DNA from: Owenia fusiformis
Taxonomy: Eukaryota > Annelida > Polychaeta > Sabellida > Oweniidae
NCBI GenBank assembly: GCA_903813345.2
Contig: CAIIXF020000011.1
Location: 5,001-69,000 of the forward strand
DNA length: 64,000 nt
Reading direction: 5' to 3'
Below, piece after piece: positions 9,877 through 19,915 of this stretch. Made by a program: the position numbers and the translations under genes. The stretch's first letter is position 1. Each line of letters opens with the position of its first letter. The notes under the pieces are model-generated. The model ran no database searches. It saw nothing but the letters and a program-made list of their open reading frames with translations, and was not told the origin of the DNA.

Positions 9877-10837
9877 GTAAAGTACAAGTGCACGTACTCT
9901 ACACTAGAATTTTCTAGCATTTGTTGTGTTGATCAAAACTTTTATTTTAGGAATAATCTATGGGCATTTGGTTTAAGGATGAATAATAGCCGATGCCGCT
10001 AAGCAATGATTCAATTTTAGGAAAAAATCATTTCTTTTGTATTGCTATGATGTAAGTGTATTGAGAACCGGATGGGTGTAATTAGTTCAGCTTCGGTGCA
10101 CCGCATGTAACAGGGTATGTACAGTTTAAAGTTAGATTTATTTTCTGCTTACTATTCAACCTTTGAATGAGTGAATAGGAGATGATAAGTCCAGATTTAA
10201 TGTACTGCATGTGACAGTCAATCGTATTTTGTGCAACGCTGGTTTTGGATAGCTTGCCAAGTGTCCAATAGAAAAAGAATGCATATTCTTACATTTCATC
10301 CTATTGTGTTGCTTCCCAACTGGGGTTTATTATTGCATACACTCCTCTTCATAGATTCAACAACGGTCCTCCACATTTTGTTTGTTTATAAAATCCTATT
10401 TATCATTATAACAAAATTAAAGAGAGAATAAAGTTCAAAGTTCTTGCTATTTTTTCAATTTTAGAATATTTTTGGCCCATATCATTCCATGTCATGTCCA
10501 TTTTCTAAACATCCTCAAAGTAAATACCTTGTCTTTCGACTACCTTTTTATTACTTGGGAGAGTTTAAACACTTTCTCCCATTGACGAACTTTGACTTCA
10601 ACTGCTTATAACATTTGTATTTTAGATCATAAGGAATAGATTCGAAGGCCCATTGTTGATGTTGCTTACATTTTTTACCCCTATAGATCTGATTCTGTCT
10701 TTAATATCTAAACATTCACAGGCATTGATATGCTCTGATGCAATGAAAACGTCAAGTTGCCAAACTTATGGTGTGGAGCATACATTAAATTTAAAAGGTC
10801 AACGGAAACAAATAAGTTTCACATAAATAAACTCAAC
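9877..10837. other. Intergenic, 5' flank of the second sulfotransferase gene
   Basis: AT-rich; no repeat or gene recognised. The stretch just before 10838 is also open in the coding frame but has no upstream ATG. Confidence 0.4.
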
Positions 10838-12103
10838 ATGCCACATAATAAAACAATCCAGAATATCTTTTTGATATTGTGTTCTGTGTTACTAATAGTG
10901 ACTATAAGGAATCAAAATAAGAACGCGGTAAGGAAGACTATGCCCAGAGACGTTGATAAGGGCAACCAAAGCGGTCTCGAGAATACAACGGCAGATAATG
11001 ACTATAATGATGGTCTTTTTGAGGCTACGACCAAAGATGGAGGATTCATAAATAAGGATATGATTGATCACACTCTAACTAAAAATAAATCACGAAAACA
11101 AATTCTCACTACTACGACATCTGATGATATTATCAATCCTGAAAATAATACAAAACTTGATGAAACAGAACAACAAATATACGATGAATTCGGTTTTGTA
11201 CATAAAATAACAGATTTTTTTCGATATGAGAAAAAGATGAATGAAGATTGTACAACAGGAAGAGTGAAAAGAGCGCCCAATACAGTCATTGTAGGAATTC
11301 AACGATGCGGGGCACGCATGTTAAGATCATTGTTAGGGGCGCATCCTTCGATCGCTGCTGCCGCCGGGGAGCCTCATTTCTTCGACTTGAACTACTCAGA
11401 GCCATTGACTTGGTACCTTAGGAAAATGCCATGTAGCTCTAAAGAACAGGTGACTATCGAATCAACACCTTCGTATTTCAATTTAGCAGATCCTGCTCGA
11501 ATCTACGCTTTTAACCCCAATATGAAGCTAATATTGGCTGTTTGTGACCCGGTGAAAAGGACGCTATCTGATTTTATCTATAATCAGCGTCTTGGACATA
11601 TACCAAAAAGCAGAAACTTTGAAGACATGATCATCGGGAGTGACGGTGATCTAAAATCAGATATAAACATTGTTCAACATTCCAACTATCTCTATCCATT
11701 GATCAAGTATAAACGACATTTTCAACTGAATCAAATTTACCCCGTTGATTTGGATTCTTTGAAAATAGAACCATGGAAACAGTTGAATAAAATTGAAGAT
11801 TATTTAGGAGTTGAACATGTGTTTCGACAAAGTTCATTTTGGTTTAACGCTGATAGGAACGTGTATTGTCTTTCACCGAGTGCTTTCAATGTGGCCAACT
11901 TGAAGAGTTTAGACGTTGAGAGAAATGGCTGTATCAAAACATCCAAGCGCCCTTCGAAGCCAATAATGGAAGACCTTAGACAAAAACTAGAGAAACATTT
12001 CACTGTTTATATATCCGGCTTCTGTGGTATACTTGGCAGCCACACGTGTCGAAATTACAAGTGGACTCCCATTAAACGAACCAGTGTTAGGGCACCTAAC
12101 TAA
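10838..12103 (+). CDS. Heparan-sulfate 3-O-sulfotransferase-like protein, single coding exon
   Basis: The 421-residue product begins at the first in-frame ATG, which has A at -3. One signal anchor (about 9-23) is followed by a polar, partly Asn-rich stem to about 145 and a sulfotransferase domain to the C-terminus. The domain order matches 3-O-sulfotransferases: VIVGIQRCGARMLRSLLGAHP (150-170), GEPHFFD (177-183), ESTPSYF (208-214), CDPVKRTLSDF (236-246), and a Cys344/Cys365 pair where the family has its C-terminal disulfide loop. The catalytic Glu178, His180 and Asp183 are present. The cofactor side is abnormal: the loop Lys is Arg156, the loop Thr is Ala159, the KTP lysine is Ser209, and the RDP arginine is Cys236. 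About ten extra residues lie between the two cysteines. It may have altered or no activity. Family assignment is solid; function is not. Confidence 0.82.
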   Translation: MPHNKTIQNIFLILCSVLLIVTIRNQNKNAVRKTMPRDVDKGNQSGLENTTADNDYNDGLFEATTKDGGFINKDMIDHTLTKNKSRKQILTTTTSDDIINPENNTKLDETEQQIYDEFGFVHKITDFFRYEKKMNEDCTTGRVKRAPNTVIVGIQRCGARMLRSLLGAHPSIAAAAGEPHFFDLNYSEPLTWYLRKMPCSSKEQVTIESTPSYFNLADPARIYAFNPNMKLILAVCDPVKRTLSDFIYNQRLGHIPKSRNFEDMIIGSDGDLKSDINIVQHSNYLYPLIKYKRHFQLNQIYPVDLDSLKIEPWKQLNKIEDYLGVEHVFRQSSFWFNADRNVYCLSPSAFNVANLKSLDVERNGCIKTSKRPSKPIMEDLRQKLEKHFTVYISGFCGILGSHTCRNYKWTPIKRTSVRAPN

Positions 12104-12292
12104 TAATTTCTATTTTTTCAATTTTCTTTATTGTTGCAGTTCAATTCACAAAAATTCAAATGATGGTTAAATGATTATATGTATAAATGTTTAAAACAGG
12201 TATGTATAATTCTTTTTGAATTGTATGATACTGGTCTGTATACTGCATGTGTCATCAAAAATTTACAAATTTTCTCTGCTTGTGACATCACT

Positions 12293-12480
12293 GCTTAAGG
12301 TCTCGGGATAGTAATTAGAAATTAACACCAAACAGGAATTGAATAAACCATGTGAATTCTAGACTTTTTTGAACTGCTTTGATCTTCAGTCAATTTTACT
12401 ACTCCCACATATCATTTACGTTGCCAGAATCACAAAGGTTATGGTCAAAATGACCCTTACAATGCTGAAATAGCTTTACC
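12293..12480 (+). repeat. Half copy of the foldback repeat at 33888-34510
   Basis: Shares AAGGTCTCGGG-TAGT, ACACCAAACAGGAA, GATCTTCAGTC, ACTACTCCC and ATGACCCTTAC-ATGCTGAAA in order with one arm of the 33888 element. Confidence 0.7.
12342..12347 (+). terminator. Candidate poly(A) signal AATAAA after the 3-OST-like gene
   Basis: First AATAAA downstream of the stop, about 240 bp away. It lies in repeat-derived sequence, so the 3' end may have been donated by the repeat. Another AATAAA is at 12497-12502. Confidence 0.4.
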
Positions 12481-13826
12481 TGCCCATCTGTTACAAAATA
12501 AAGTATGAATGCATGTGTGTATTTTCTTGTTTTTTTCAGGAAAGTATCCTTGCAATGTCTTCTTTTAGTAAATCTGGTAACAGGTCAATGGCATCTCCAG
12601 GAAATGCTGATATTTCAAGAGAAATCATTCAAAATGGCCGCCTTTTCAATTTTTCAAATTTCTTCTCCAAGTTTCTCAATAACACTGGATTTCCATTGAC
12701 CACTTACTAGGTTTACTGAGAGAAGACAATGTAATAATACTTTCCTGAAAAAAGCAAGGAAGAATTCTGATACAAAAAAGAATAGAAGAATGAAAGAAAG
12801 TTATTCCAAAATTAGTGGGTGATATTTTTGTGTCACCCTGTACATGACTAATAAGAATTTACGATAAGTGGATGTCACATGATTTTGAACACTGCTTTGT
12901 GATTGATCAAATCATTTTACATGATTAAAAATACTTTTTTGTAATTGGTCAGAATGAGGACGACATGAATGTGATTTCAAGTCAAAGCCCAAAAGAGGGA
13001 TCTATGGTACAGTGATTTATCAAAGCACGTTATATAATTAAAAACTGATTTGTAATTGATCAATTACTTTAAAAATACTTTTTGATTGCTCAGAATGAAT
13101 ATGAAAACCCAAAATCATGGGGATCTACATGACAATTGGATTGGTATTTGGCCGGCCCAAAAGAACAAGAGTCGATTGCAAATAAATGTGTTCGTTCCAA
13201 AAGATCTAAGCAAGGAAGGACTGACACATGAGATGCCGCAGATGAAGCTAAACGACTTGAGGTTATTTCGAAGCAATGATCTTCGTTTCTTAAAATATTA
13301 TATTCAAGTCCCAGAAGTTCTAGTGTTAGCAATCATAAAAGATGTATACTTAGTGAAATATCAGCTAAATTGACTGAGAAACAAAATTGTAGACTGAATA
13401 CTTCTGCCGAAATTTTTACTGGATGAGCTCGGACCATTTTCTGCTTGCGGGGTTTTATTTTTCTAATTATGTTAACTATGTGTATTATATCATTTCTCAT
13501 AGATTTTGAAGTATTTCAGCCTCTTCGAATTATCGCCATTTATATCCCCTGGCTCCTTTTATGAGGGGGTACGCTAAGCAAAAATAATTTCTGTCACATA
13601 CCTCCAATCACATTCATATTTCTAGAAATCAAGTATCTCCTGATAATAAATTGCTATGACAACACAACTTTAGTAAAAAAATTGTAAATATTTCGGATAA
13701 ACACATCATTCTTTAAACGATAAATGACTCTCTTTGGATTAAACCAACCAACATGTAGTAGACATTGAAAACATATTTAAGGTGTTTTCAATAAAACAAA
13801 TGAATAAGATGATTATTTGAATGAAA
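12481..13826. other. Intergenic, weak local duplications
   Basis: At 12880-13095 the phrases TTTGTAATTG-TCA and TTTAAAAATACTTTTT recur, suggesting an old local duplication. Open frames of 95 and 80 codons overlap on opposite strands at 13086-13373, without recognisable domains. The last part (13590-13826) is duplicated at 15000-15250. Confidence 0.4.
13590..13826 (+). repeat. Diverged direct duplication flanking the mariner, left copy
   Basis: Matches 15000-15250: TGCTATGACAACACAACTT versus ATGGCAACACAACTT, TTTCGGATAAACAC versus TTTCGGATTAACGAG, and GAAAACATATTTAAGG versus GAAAACATATTAAAGG, in the same order. The mariner sits immediately after this copy. Confidence 0.6.
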
Positions 13827-13828
13827 TA

Positions 13829-14902
13829 CGAGGGATGATCCAAAAGTCTTGGACGCCCCGCTCTAACTTTGCTATTTTCTAATATAATAACATGAAACTT
13901 TCAGATAATGAAGATCAACATCTTAACAACTTTGTGTATAAGTTTCAACAGAATAAATAATATATTTTAGCTACTTTTCTAAATATTTTTTGATACTGGG
14001 TCCTTGCTACCCGGAATGGTATTTAAATATAAGAAATCACGTCACAACTGTTATAGTATGGCAAATATTTTAGGTGCAGGTGCACAACCTAACACCAGTC
14101 ATGATATGAGAGAATTTCCAATTTTCAGTCTGAGTGTCATCTGCCATCATCATCTTACCATATTGAGACCTACTTTTCAACATATTTTCCACGAATTTGA
14201 ACACATTTTTCATACCGCTTTACCAATGAATGAAAGACATTTATGAAACCGCCATTGCTTATGTGATACAAATGCTGCTGGAGTGCCACTCTAAACCTCA
14301 TCCAATGAGTAAAAAACATTTTCTTTCAACCCTCCTTTAAACTTGGAGAAAAGAAAGAAAATCACACAGAGCCAAATCTAGACTGTATCGTGCATATGGT
14401 AGTTGCTCAAGGTCAATAATAGTAAAAACATATTGTAGTATTCTTTGTTTCACATTGATTTCTTTCATGTTCAGCATTTCAGCAGCTATCTTGGAGCAAA
14501 AATGATACCAGAATGAGGGTTGATTGACATATACATATACGGCCATTGTCATATGTGACATTATGATTAAAACACAATTAATTGGTTGCCTAGTAACAAA
14601 TGAAGCAAACTAACATGGTTTAACATTCAAAATTTAAGAAAATGTAGTGGTCAAGACTTGCAAACAAGTCAAATAGTGGCAACATTTAAGGCTGAAAGTT
14701 GCAATATGCGAATACCGTTCCGGGTGGCAGGGTCACTATATTTATAACTATTGAGAAAACTACATAAATTATATCATTTCACCATGAAATTAATACACAA
14801 AGTAGTTAGGTTGTTGGTCTTCATTATTGGAAAGTTTAAAGTAATTTTATCAAAACCAACAAAATTAGAGCAGGGCGTCCAAGACTTTTGGATCACCCCT
14901 CG
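13829..14902 (-). mobile_element. Mariner-family transposon relic
   Basis: Ends are TA-CGAGGGATGATCCAAAAG (from 13827) and CTTTTGGATCACCCCTCG-TA (to 14904), with TA on both sides. The inverted repeats stay alignable for about 180 bp, far longer than the usual mariner TIR of about 30 bp. At 1074 bp it is shorter than a full mariner (about 1.3 kb). The transposase is on the minus strand and broken. Confidence 0.85.
14170..14561 (-). pseudogene. Mariner transposase C-terminal part, decayed
   Basis: The minus-strand translation contains LPYARYSLDLALCDF (about 14355-14401), a mutated form of the mariner HPPYSPDLAPCDF motif that holds the third catalytic Asp. After frame changes and a stop it ends with VKRYEKCVQIRGKYVEK and TAG at 14170, the family's C-terminal signature. 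The N-terminal DNA-binding domain and the first two catalytic Asp regions are not visible, so this copy is not functional. Confidence 0.8.
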
Positions 14903-14999
14903 TATATATCTCTAGTCCATATTCTTATTTGGTACACTACCAATCTCAATACTCAAAAGTCGGCGTGGCTCTCTCAGGTAACAATCTTGAGTATTTTAT

Positions 15000-15250
15000 T
15001 TCATGTACCTCCTTTTACATTCATACGTTGATGGATTATATGTGTATATATAATTAGTTGATAGCGCAAGTCTGATCATGTTTGATGAAATGATTACCAT
15101 GGCAACACAACTTATGTGCGAAAAACTAGCTTTTTCGGATTAACGAGTAAATGACTGCTAGTTTCTTAAACCAATCAAAACAAAGTTGTGTTTGAAAACA
15201 TATTAAAGGAGCTTTCAGTATATAAGACAACATGATTTAAATTAATAGTT
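15000..15250 (+). repeat. Diverged direct duplication flanking the mariner, right copy
   Basis: Partner of 13590-13826, about 70 percent similar by eye. Confidence 0.6.
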
Positions 15251-16878
15251 GGTTAATGGTTGTTATGGTAACACAAATGAATGGCAGTGTTCTTTGTTAA
15301 TATACTCGTTTCGCTCGTGTATTGTAATTATTGGTTTATATCGTTCATTTAGATTGATTTCTTCATTGCTTTTCTTTTAAATCAAGTTTTAATGGGTATG
15401 CTTAACATACTTACAACATGATATGTTCTTAACTAATCAGTTTAACTACAAATTGATATCGCCAATGGTTACTTAATGCCATTTTTCATCACATGACAAG
15501 TTATTTAGACTTCTGAGCGCAAAGTCATCAACTCGTGCAACTACTGATTTAAGAGACTTCGATTTTTTAATTTAAAAAATTAATCAAAAAATTAATATAT
15601 ATGATTTAAAGCACATATACTAATTTAAAAACATACGGGATTGTTCGAATGCGTATTTATTAATATATATACTTTAAATCATATATTTTATTTTTTAAAT
15701 TATATAATTCAACTGATCTCCTCCGGTTACGTTCCCAGCTCCGGTTACGTTCCTAAGTAATCTTTTTAAAACTTTTTTTTAATTAAACAAATCAGAGTCG
15801 TGTGAATCAGAAATAACAGAATTATTCAATAGTATAAGGACTATTCTGTACTTTTTTTCAAAAGTCTATACTTAAATGTTGTAAAAAGTTATAATCGAAA
15901 AACCATCTTTCGGAGTAAAGTCCGACTGCGCCGATTTCAATAACTTCGTACTTGATCAGAACTGGGTTCCAACAGAATTCCTACAAACTCATGAATGAAA
16001 TAGCCATTGCATGGAATACTTACTTTTGTCAAAATCAAAGTAGAACTCTAGTTTAAAAATATATTGTGCTAAATTATTGCCATTTCTTAGTAAAATGTCG
16101 TTCTCCGGTACGTTGCCAAAATTATTCGATGGTACCCCGTGAAAATGGAGTTGGATTTTATAGCTTGTATGCTATCACATTACACATATAGCATTGGTCT
16201 AATGGAAAAAACTAATTACCAGGCATGGCTGCACAACACAAAACTTTTATTGTGAAAATCTGTTGGTAATACACTTTTTAAAGTGTCAACAACTCATGCA
16301 TTGTATATTTGTGTGAAGTTAAAAAAGGAAATAAACATATTAAACACCTTTGAAATGAATATGGTACCCTGTAACACCCTTCAAGTGTCAAACTTTTTCC
16401 ATCTCTACAATGTGTTGTACTCTTGCTCCACATACCATACTGTTGCTATGGTTACCAGATACCTATGCTACTGTTCAAATGTATTGCTTTTTTTACAGAA
16501 CATTGAAACTACTATAGTTGGGGTAGTTTACGCCAAACGTGAACAATATCCATAAAGAATACAGGTTAATAATTTTCGTTCCAGGGATCGTAAATTCAGC
16601 CCAGCACACGACATTGTAATTATTTGCTTAACTGTGGATGATGATTCGCTATCTGGTTCCAAATTGAATGATAGGAATAGTAGCTAGGACACTCATAAAG
16701 ACAAGGTTGCAATGTAATCTAAATATGGCAATATAGTGACACCTTTTGGACAACTTGCTTGAATTACTCAGATGCGAGTAGGTAGTTACCAGTTTCGCCA
16801 CCGGGTGGCTGATTCGGGGGAATTAACATGGCAGGGTATTACAAAATTCCCTTAAGCTTGAATATGCATGAGTTTTAA
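15251..16878. other. Intergenic with an AT palindrome
   Basis: An AT-rich dyad lies at about 15560-15705: ATATATGATTTAAAG on the left pairs with CTTTAAATCATATAT on the right. CTCCGGTTACGTTCC occurs twice, at about 15719 and 15739, with a third variant near 16104. The 90-codon frame at 16283-16555 has no recognisable domain. Confidence 0.4.
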
Positions 16879-16980
16879 TAGAGTTGTTTCAAACTCGCCG
16901 ACTTCGACAACAGAGTCCCGACACCGACTTGGTTACTGTAAATCGATACTGTAATTATGTATTTTCAAAGTTTATTTTTG
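16879..16980 (+). repeat. Left terminal inverted repeat (102 bp)
   Basis: Exact reverse complement of 18790-18891 by direct reading. A diverged relative of its outer part occurs at about 19794. Confidence 0.9.
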
Positions 16981-17146
16981 AGGTTAATATCTACCTAATT
17001 CAATTGGATTGTTTCAAGCTTCCGACTATGGAACACGAAATGATATTTGTTGACTATATAATCAGAGGGACATAATATTCTGTTATGTATTCACTGGGTT
17101 TTTATTATTAATATATAATAATAATGATCATACAAGTGTGGTAAAG

Positions 17147-18290
17147 CTAATCTGACGATTCTGAGGAGGAAATACTAATGCCAAGTCCTGTAATAATTTT
17201 GGGCATTTTTTTCAATAGAAATCTTTCTTGGGATTTTAAAACTCTTCTGTGGAGTTCAGTTAGTGTCTCTGTTTTCTTCTTCTTTTTCTTCTTTGTTGGA
17301 ACTGCGAGTTCCTCATCATGACCACTCGACATATTATGTGCGATATTATCCCGGAAATCGTCCATCTGCTGATCGTCATCCTCATTAAAAATGGTGACGT
17401 TTTTGTCTTGAGTTGACGTACTTGCAGTTGCAGCTTGGGTCTGGGCTTTTGTAGACTTTGGGGTCGGGTTTTTTACAGGCTTTGGGGTTGGGGCTTCCAC
17501 AGGATTGGGAGTCTTCGCTTTGGTAGGCTGGGGGCAGGGTTTTTCCGCAAACCTCATTTCCATTTTCTTAACATCATCAATAGCCAATCTGAAACACAAG
17601 TCGGATAAAATTTTTATAAATAAGCAAAATCAAACTGAAATTTGAAAGTCTAGTAAATAATAGTACTAAAAAGAATGAAAAAACCTGAAATCTCTTACTG
17701 AATTTCTGTATCTTTGACAACCTCCTTTCCTGTAACCAACTTCCCAAGCTTTGTAGAAAGACGGGTCTGTAGCTGATCATAGCTTGTTTGTTTGTAGTAA
17801 CTCGACGTGTCTTCTGTTAGAAGATGGAGATTGTCTTTGATGGTATCGACAATTTCTGTCCAACAACATGGATGCACCAAGTAGCTTCTTATTTAAAGTA
17901 AAACTTCTGGTTTCGAAAAGAAAACCTTTCGTTTTCTTTTTGTCAAGAGCGTAGGTTCTGAAACAGATATAAATTCAGTAATAAGGCTGCTGCAAGGCGA
18001 ACGCGTGCTTTGATTTGCACAGTGTCATGTTTATTCTTCACAGCTAACGTGCCATTCAAACCCTGTAAAATGTTAAGCCCCACAGAGTACGTAGTTTTTA
18101 TAATATTGTGGGATATACATGTAGTTTCTGATTTCATTGAATAAATAAACGAAACAGTAAACACGTACTGTTTTGAAATATCGAATGCATATTTAGAAAA
18201 AGCTGTACGATGCCTGTAAGTATATGAACGTACATATTTGTTTGCTAATTAGTCAAGTAACTTACCTTTGCTTTCAGTTTTCGAAGCCAT
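17147..18290 (-). CDS. Unrecognised intron-containing gene inside the TIR element, probably frameshifted
   Basis: Minus-strand model. Exon 1 (18290-18266) has ATG in a strong context (AACATGG) and encodes MASKTESK before a consensus GTAAGT donor. A small exon at about 18213-18165 is tentative because its donor is weak. An exon starts after TATCTGTTTCAG at 17957 and ends at 17699 before GTAAGA. The last exon, 17588-17147, follows a strong TTGTGTTTCAG acceptor. The 17699/17588 junction keeps frame and is the best-supported part. The third exon reads TYALDKKKTKGFLFETRSF in one frame and EIVDTIKDNLHLLTEDTSSY in another; one extra base near 17856 would explain the switch. The last exon encodes a Pro/Lys/Thr-rich segment, an acidic patch, seven lysines, LTELHRRVLKSQERFLLKK and an SSSESSD tail, suggesting a nuclear protein. 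No family is recognised. Confidence 0.5.
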
Positions 18291-18418
18291 GTTACTCGTG
18301 TACTATCGTAAGAAGGTTGTGACACACCAGTGCACAAGTCAAGTAAATATATGAACGCATACGCATAGACACGTGTCACTGCCAAATACTCAGCGATGCA
18401 CAAACTTGTCTCATGTTA

Positions 18419-18559
18419 TGCCTGGGTCACATAGGCTCCGATCCATCGGCCGGCGCCCTGCCGATTGAGTGTTTTGTTCAATAGTGTATTCAATTTTGAA
18501 CAAAATACTCAATCGGCCGGGCGCCGTCGTGAAAATCAGAGCAAATGTGACCAAGGCAT
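18419..18559. mobile_element. 141-bp hairpin element upstream of the TIR-element gene
   Basis: Outer arms ATGCCTGGGTCACAT and ATGTGACCAAGGCAT; inner arms GCCGATTGAGTGTTTTGTTC and its near-complement at 18498-18520, with GGCGCC at both arm bases. The whole folds on itself with few mismatches. It lies about 130 bp before exon 1, within the larger TIR element. Confidence 0.7.
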
Positions 18560-18789
18560 TACTTGAAAAAATCGTAGTTTTAGGACCGAATGAAGCGTAT
18601 GGGCTCTGGGCTTAAACAATGCCGTTACTGTAAATCAATTGCAAATTAAATTAGACCTTATGTAAAACGTGTAGTCTATCGTCTAATGATAAATGAAATA
18701 AACCTGAAAACCATTAAATGATGAATATTTGTCGAATATGCATTGGAATTTATCTAGAAATATTGCATGGTAAGTAATCAGTTTATCCG

Positions 18790-18891
18790 CAAAAATAAAC
18801 TTTGAAAATACATAATTACAGTATCGATTTACAGTAACCAAGTCGGTGTCGGGACTCTGTTGTCGAAGTCGGCGAGTTTGAAACAACTCTA
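18790..18891 (-). repeat. Right terminal inverted repeat (102 bp)
   Basis: Exact partner of the left repeat. A DR1 repeat copy begins immediately outside it. Confidence 0.9.
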
Positions 18892-19205
18892 ATGGTTCAC
18901 TTTACATATTACCTTTATGTATCTGATAGTTATACAAATAAAAATATGTCCAGTAAAAGAAATATTATCTGCCCAACACAAGAAAAGATATTTCACTTTT
19001 TGTGGTTTTGCAACATGGGCTCTATGGGGAATCTCCTCGACCTAGAAGTCAGATTTTCAAAAAAAATTAAATTTTCAAAGTTGATAAACTCTTTTCAAAG
19101 CCATATTTCTAAAAGTAATTTTACATGTAGATTCCAAATATGATATCAGTTTGATTGAATTGTGAATTCTTAATGACGTAAATCAAGATTATTTCTACTC
19201 GCATC
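18892..19205 (+). repeat. Dispersed repeat family DR1, copy 2
   Basis: Matches 1755-2060 along its full length, including CAAGAAAAGATATTTCAC, TCTATGGGGAATC, TTTTCAAAGTTGAT and AATGACGTAAATCAAGATTA. It abuts the right end of the TIR element. Confidence 0.8.
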
Positions 19206-19339
19206 TGGGATATTCGCCAGCAAATAAAAAAGATGGCTTATTAATAGTGAACGAGAATTTCAATTGCGCAATTTTGATGAAGGATTAAACTGCAAAGATG
19301 AACAATTTGCAATTCTGGCTTTGTTATTTTATCACAAAA

Positions 19340-19600
19340 GTTAGATCAACACATACATGTAGGCCTACGAGTACAGTAATGCATTCTACAAATGTTAGAT
19401 CAACACATACATGTAGGCCTACGAGTGCAGTAATGCATTCTACAAAGGTAAGATCAACACATTCATGTAGGCCTACGAGTGCAGTAATGCATTCTACAAA
19501 TGTTAGATCAACACATACATGTAGGCCTACGAGTGCAGTAATGCATTCTACAAATGTTAGATCAACACATACATGTAGACCTACGAGTGCAGTAATGGGA
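19340..19600 (+). repeat. 54-bp minisatellite, about 5 copies
   Basis: Units start GTTAGATCAACACATACATG at 19340, 19394, 19448, 19502 and 19556. The period is a multiple of three, so a frame stays open through it (an 18-residue peptide repeat); this alone is not evidence of coding. Confidence 0.85.
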
Positions 19601-19793
19601 ACGAGATGCGAGTTTTTTTTTATACAAAGCCAAATATTTCACGAAAACGTACACTTCCATCTATAAGTTTGGCAACTGGACATTTTTATGGAATAGAATA
19701 TCAAAGTCCCCAAATATAAACAGCCAGCCTTGATAAATGATCCAAATGGGAACATTTAGTTGTGAAACCTATTGAAAGAAGTTTATGATAATA

Positions 19794-19915
19794 GGGTTGT
19801 TTCGAACTCGCCGAACTCCAACGCCTGATACTTGATATAGACAAAAACTACTATAAATCATCATACCATTTATATTTTCAATATCTATTTTCAATTGATT
19901 CTGGTATAATAAGTA
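19794..19915 (+). repeat. Diverged solo relative of the 102-bp TIR
   Basis: GGGTTGTTTCGAACTCGCCGA, then CTATAAATC and TATTTTCAA, follow the order of the TIR at 16881. No inverted partner was found nearby. Confidence 0.5.

Larger units (their letters stand above)
16881..18889. mobile_element. 2.0-kb TIR element carrying a spliced gene
   Basis: The first 102 bp (16879-16980, starting TAGAGTTGTTTCAAACTCGC) are repeated without a mismatch in inverted orientation at 18790-18891. TA occurs at both junctions, compatible with a TA target duplication. The perfect identity implies recent movement or gene conversion. No transposase is recognised. The interior is filled by an intron-containing minus-strand gene (17147-18290) and a small hairpin element. 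Confidence 0.8.

Noticed and set aside
10757-10837. Upstream extension of the 3-OST-like reading frame
   Set aside because: Contains no ATG; the first ATG at 10838 has good context and gives a normal type II anchor.
12795-12844. GTGTCACCCTGTA, like a Tc1/mariner right end
   Set aside because: No matching left end found upstream; a single end is not enough to call an element.
13086-13373. 95-codon plus frame with an 80-codon antisense frame
   Set aside because: No recognisable domain, and both strands are open; left as intergenic.
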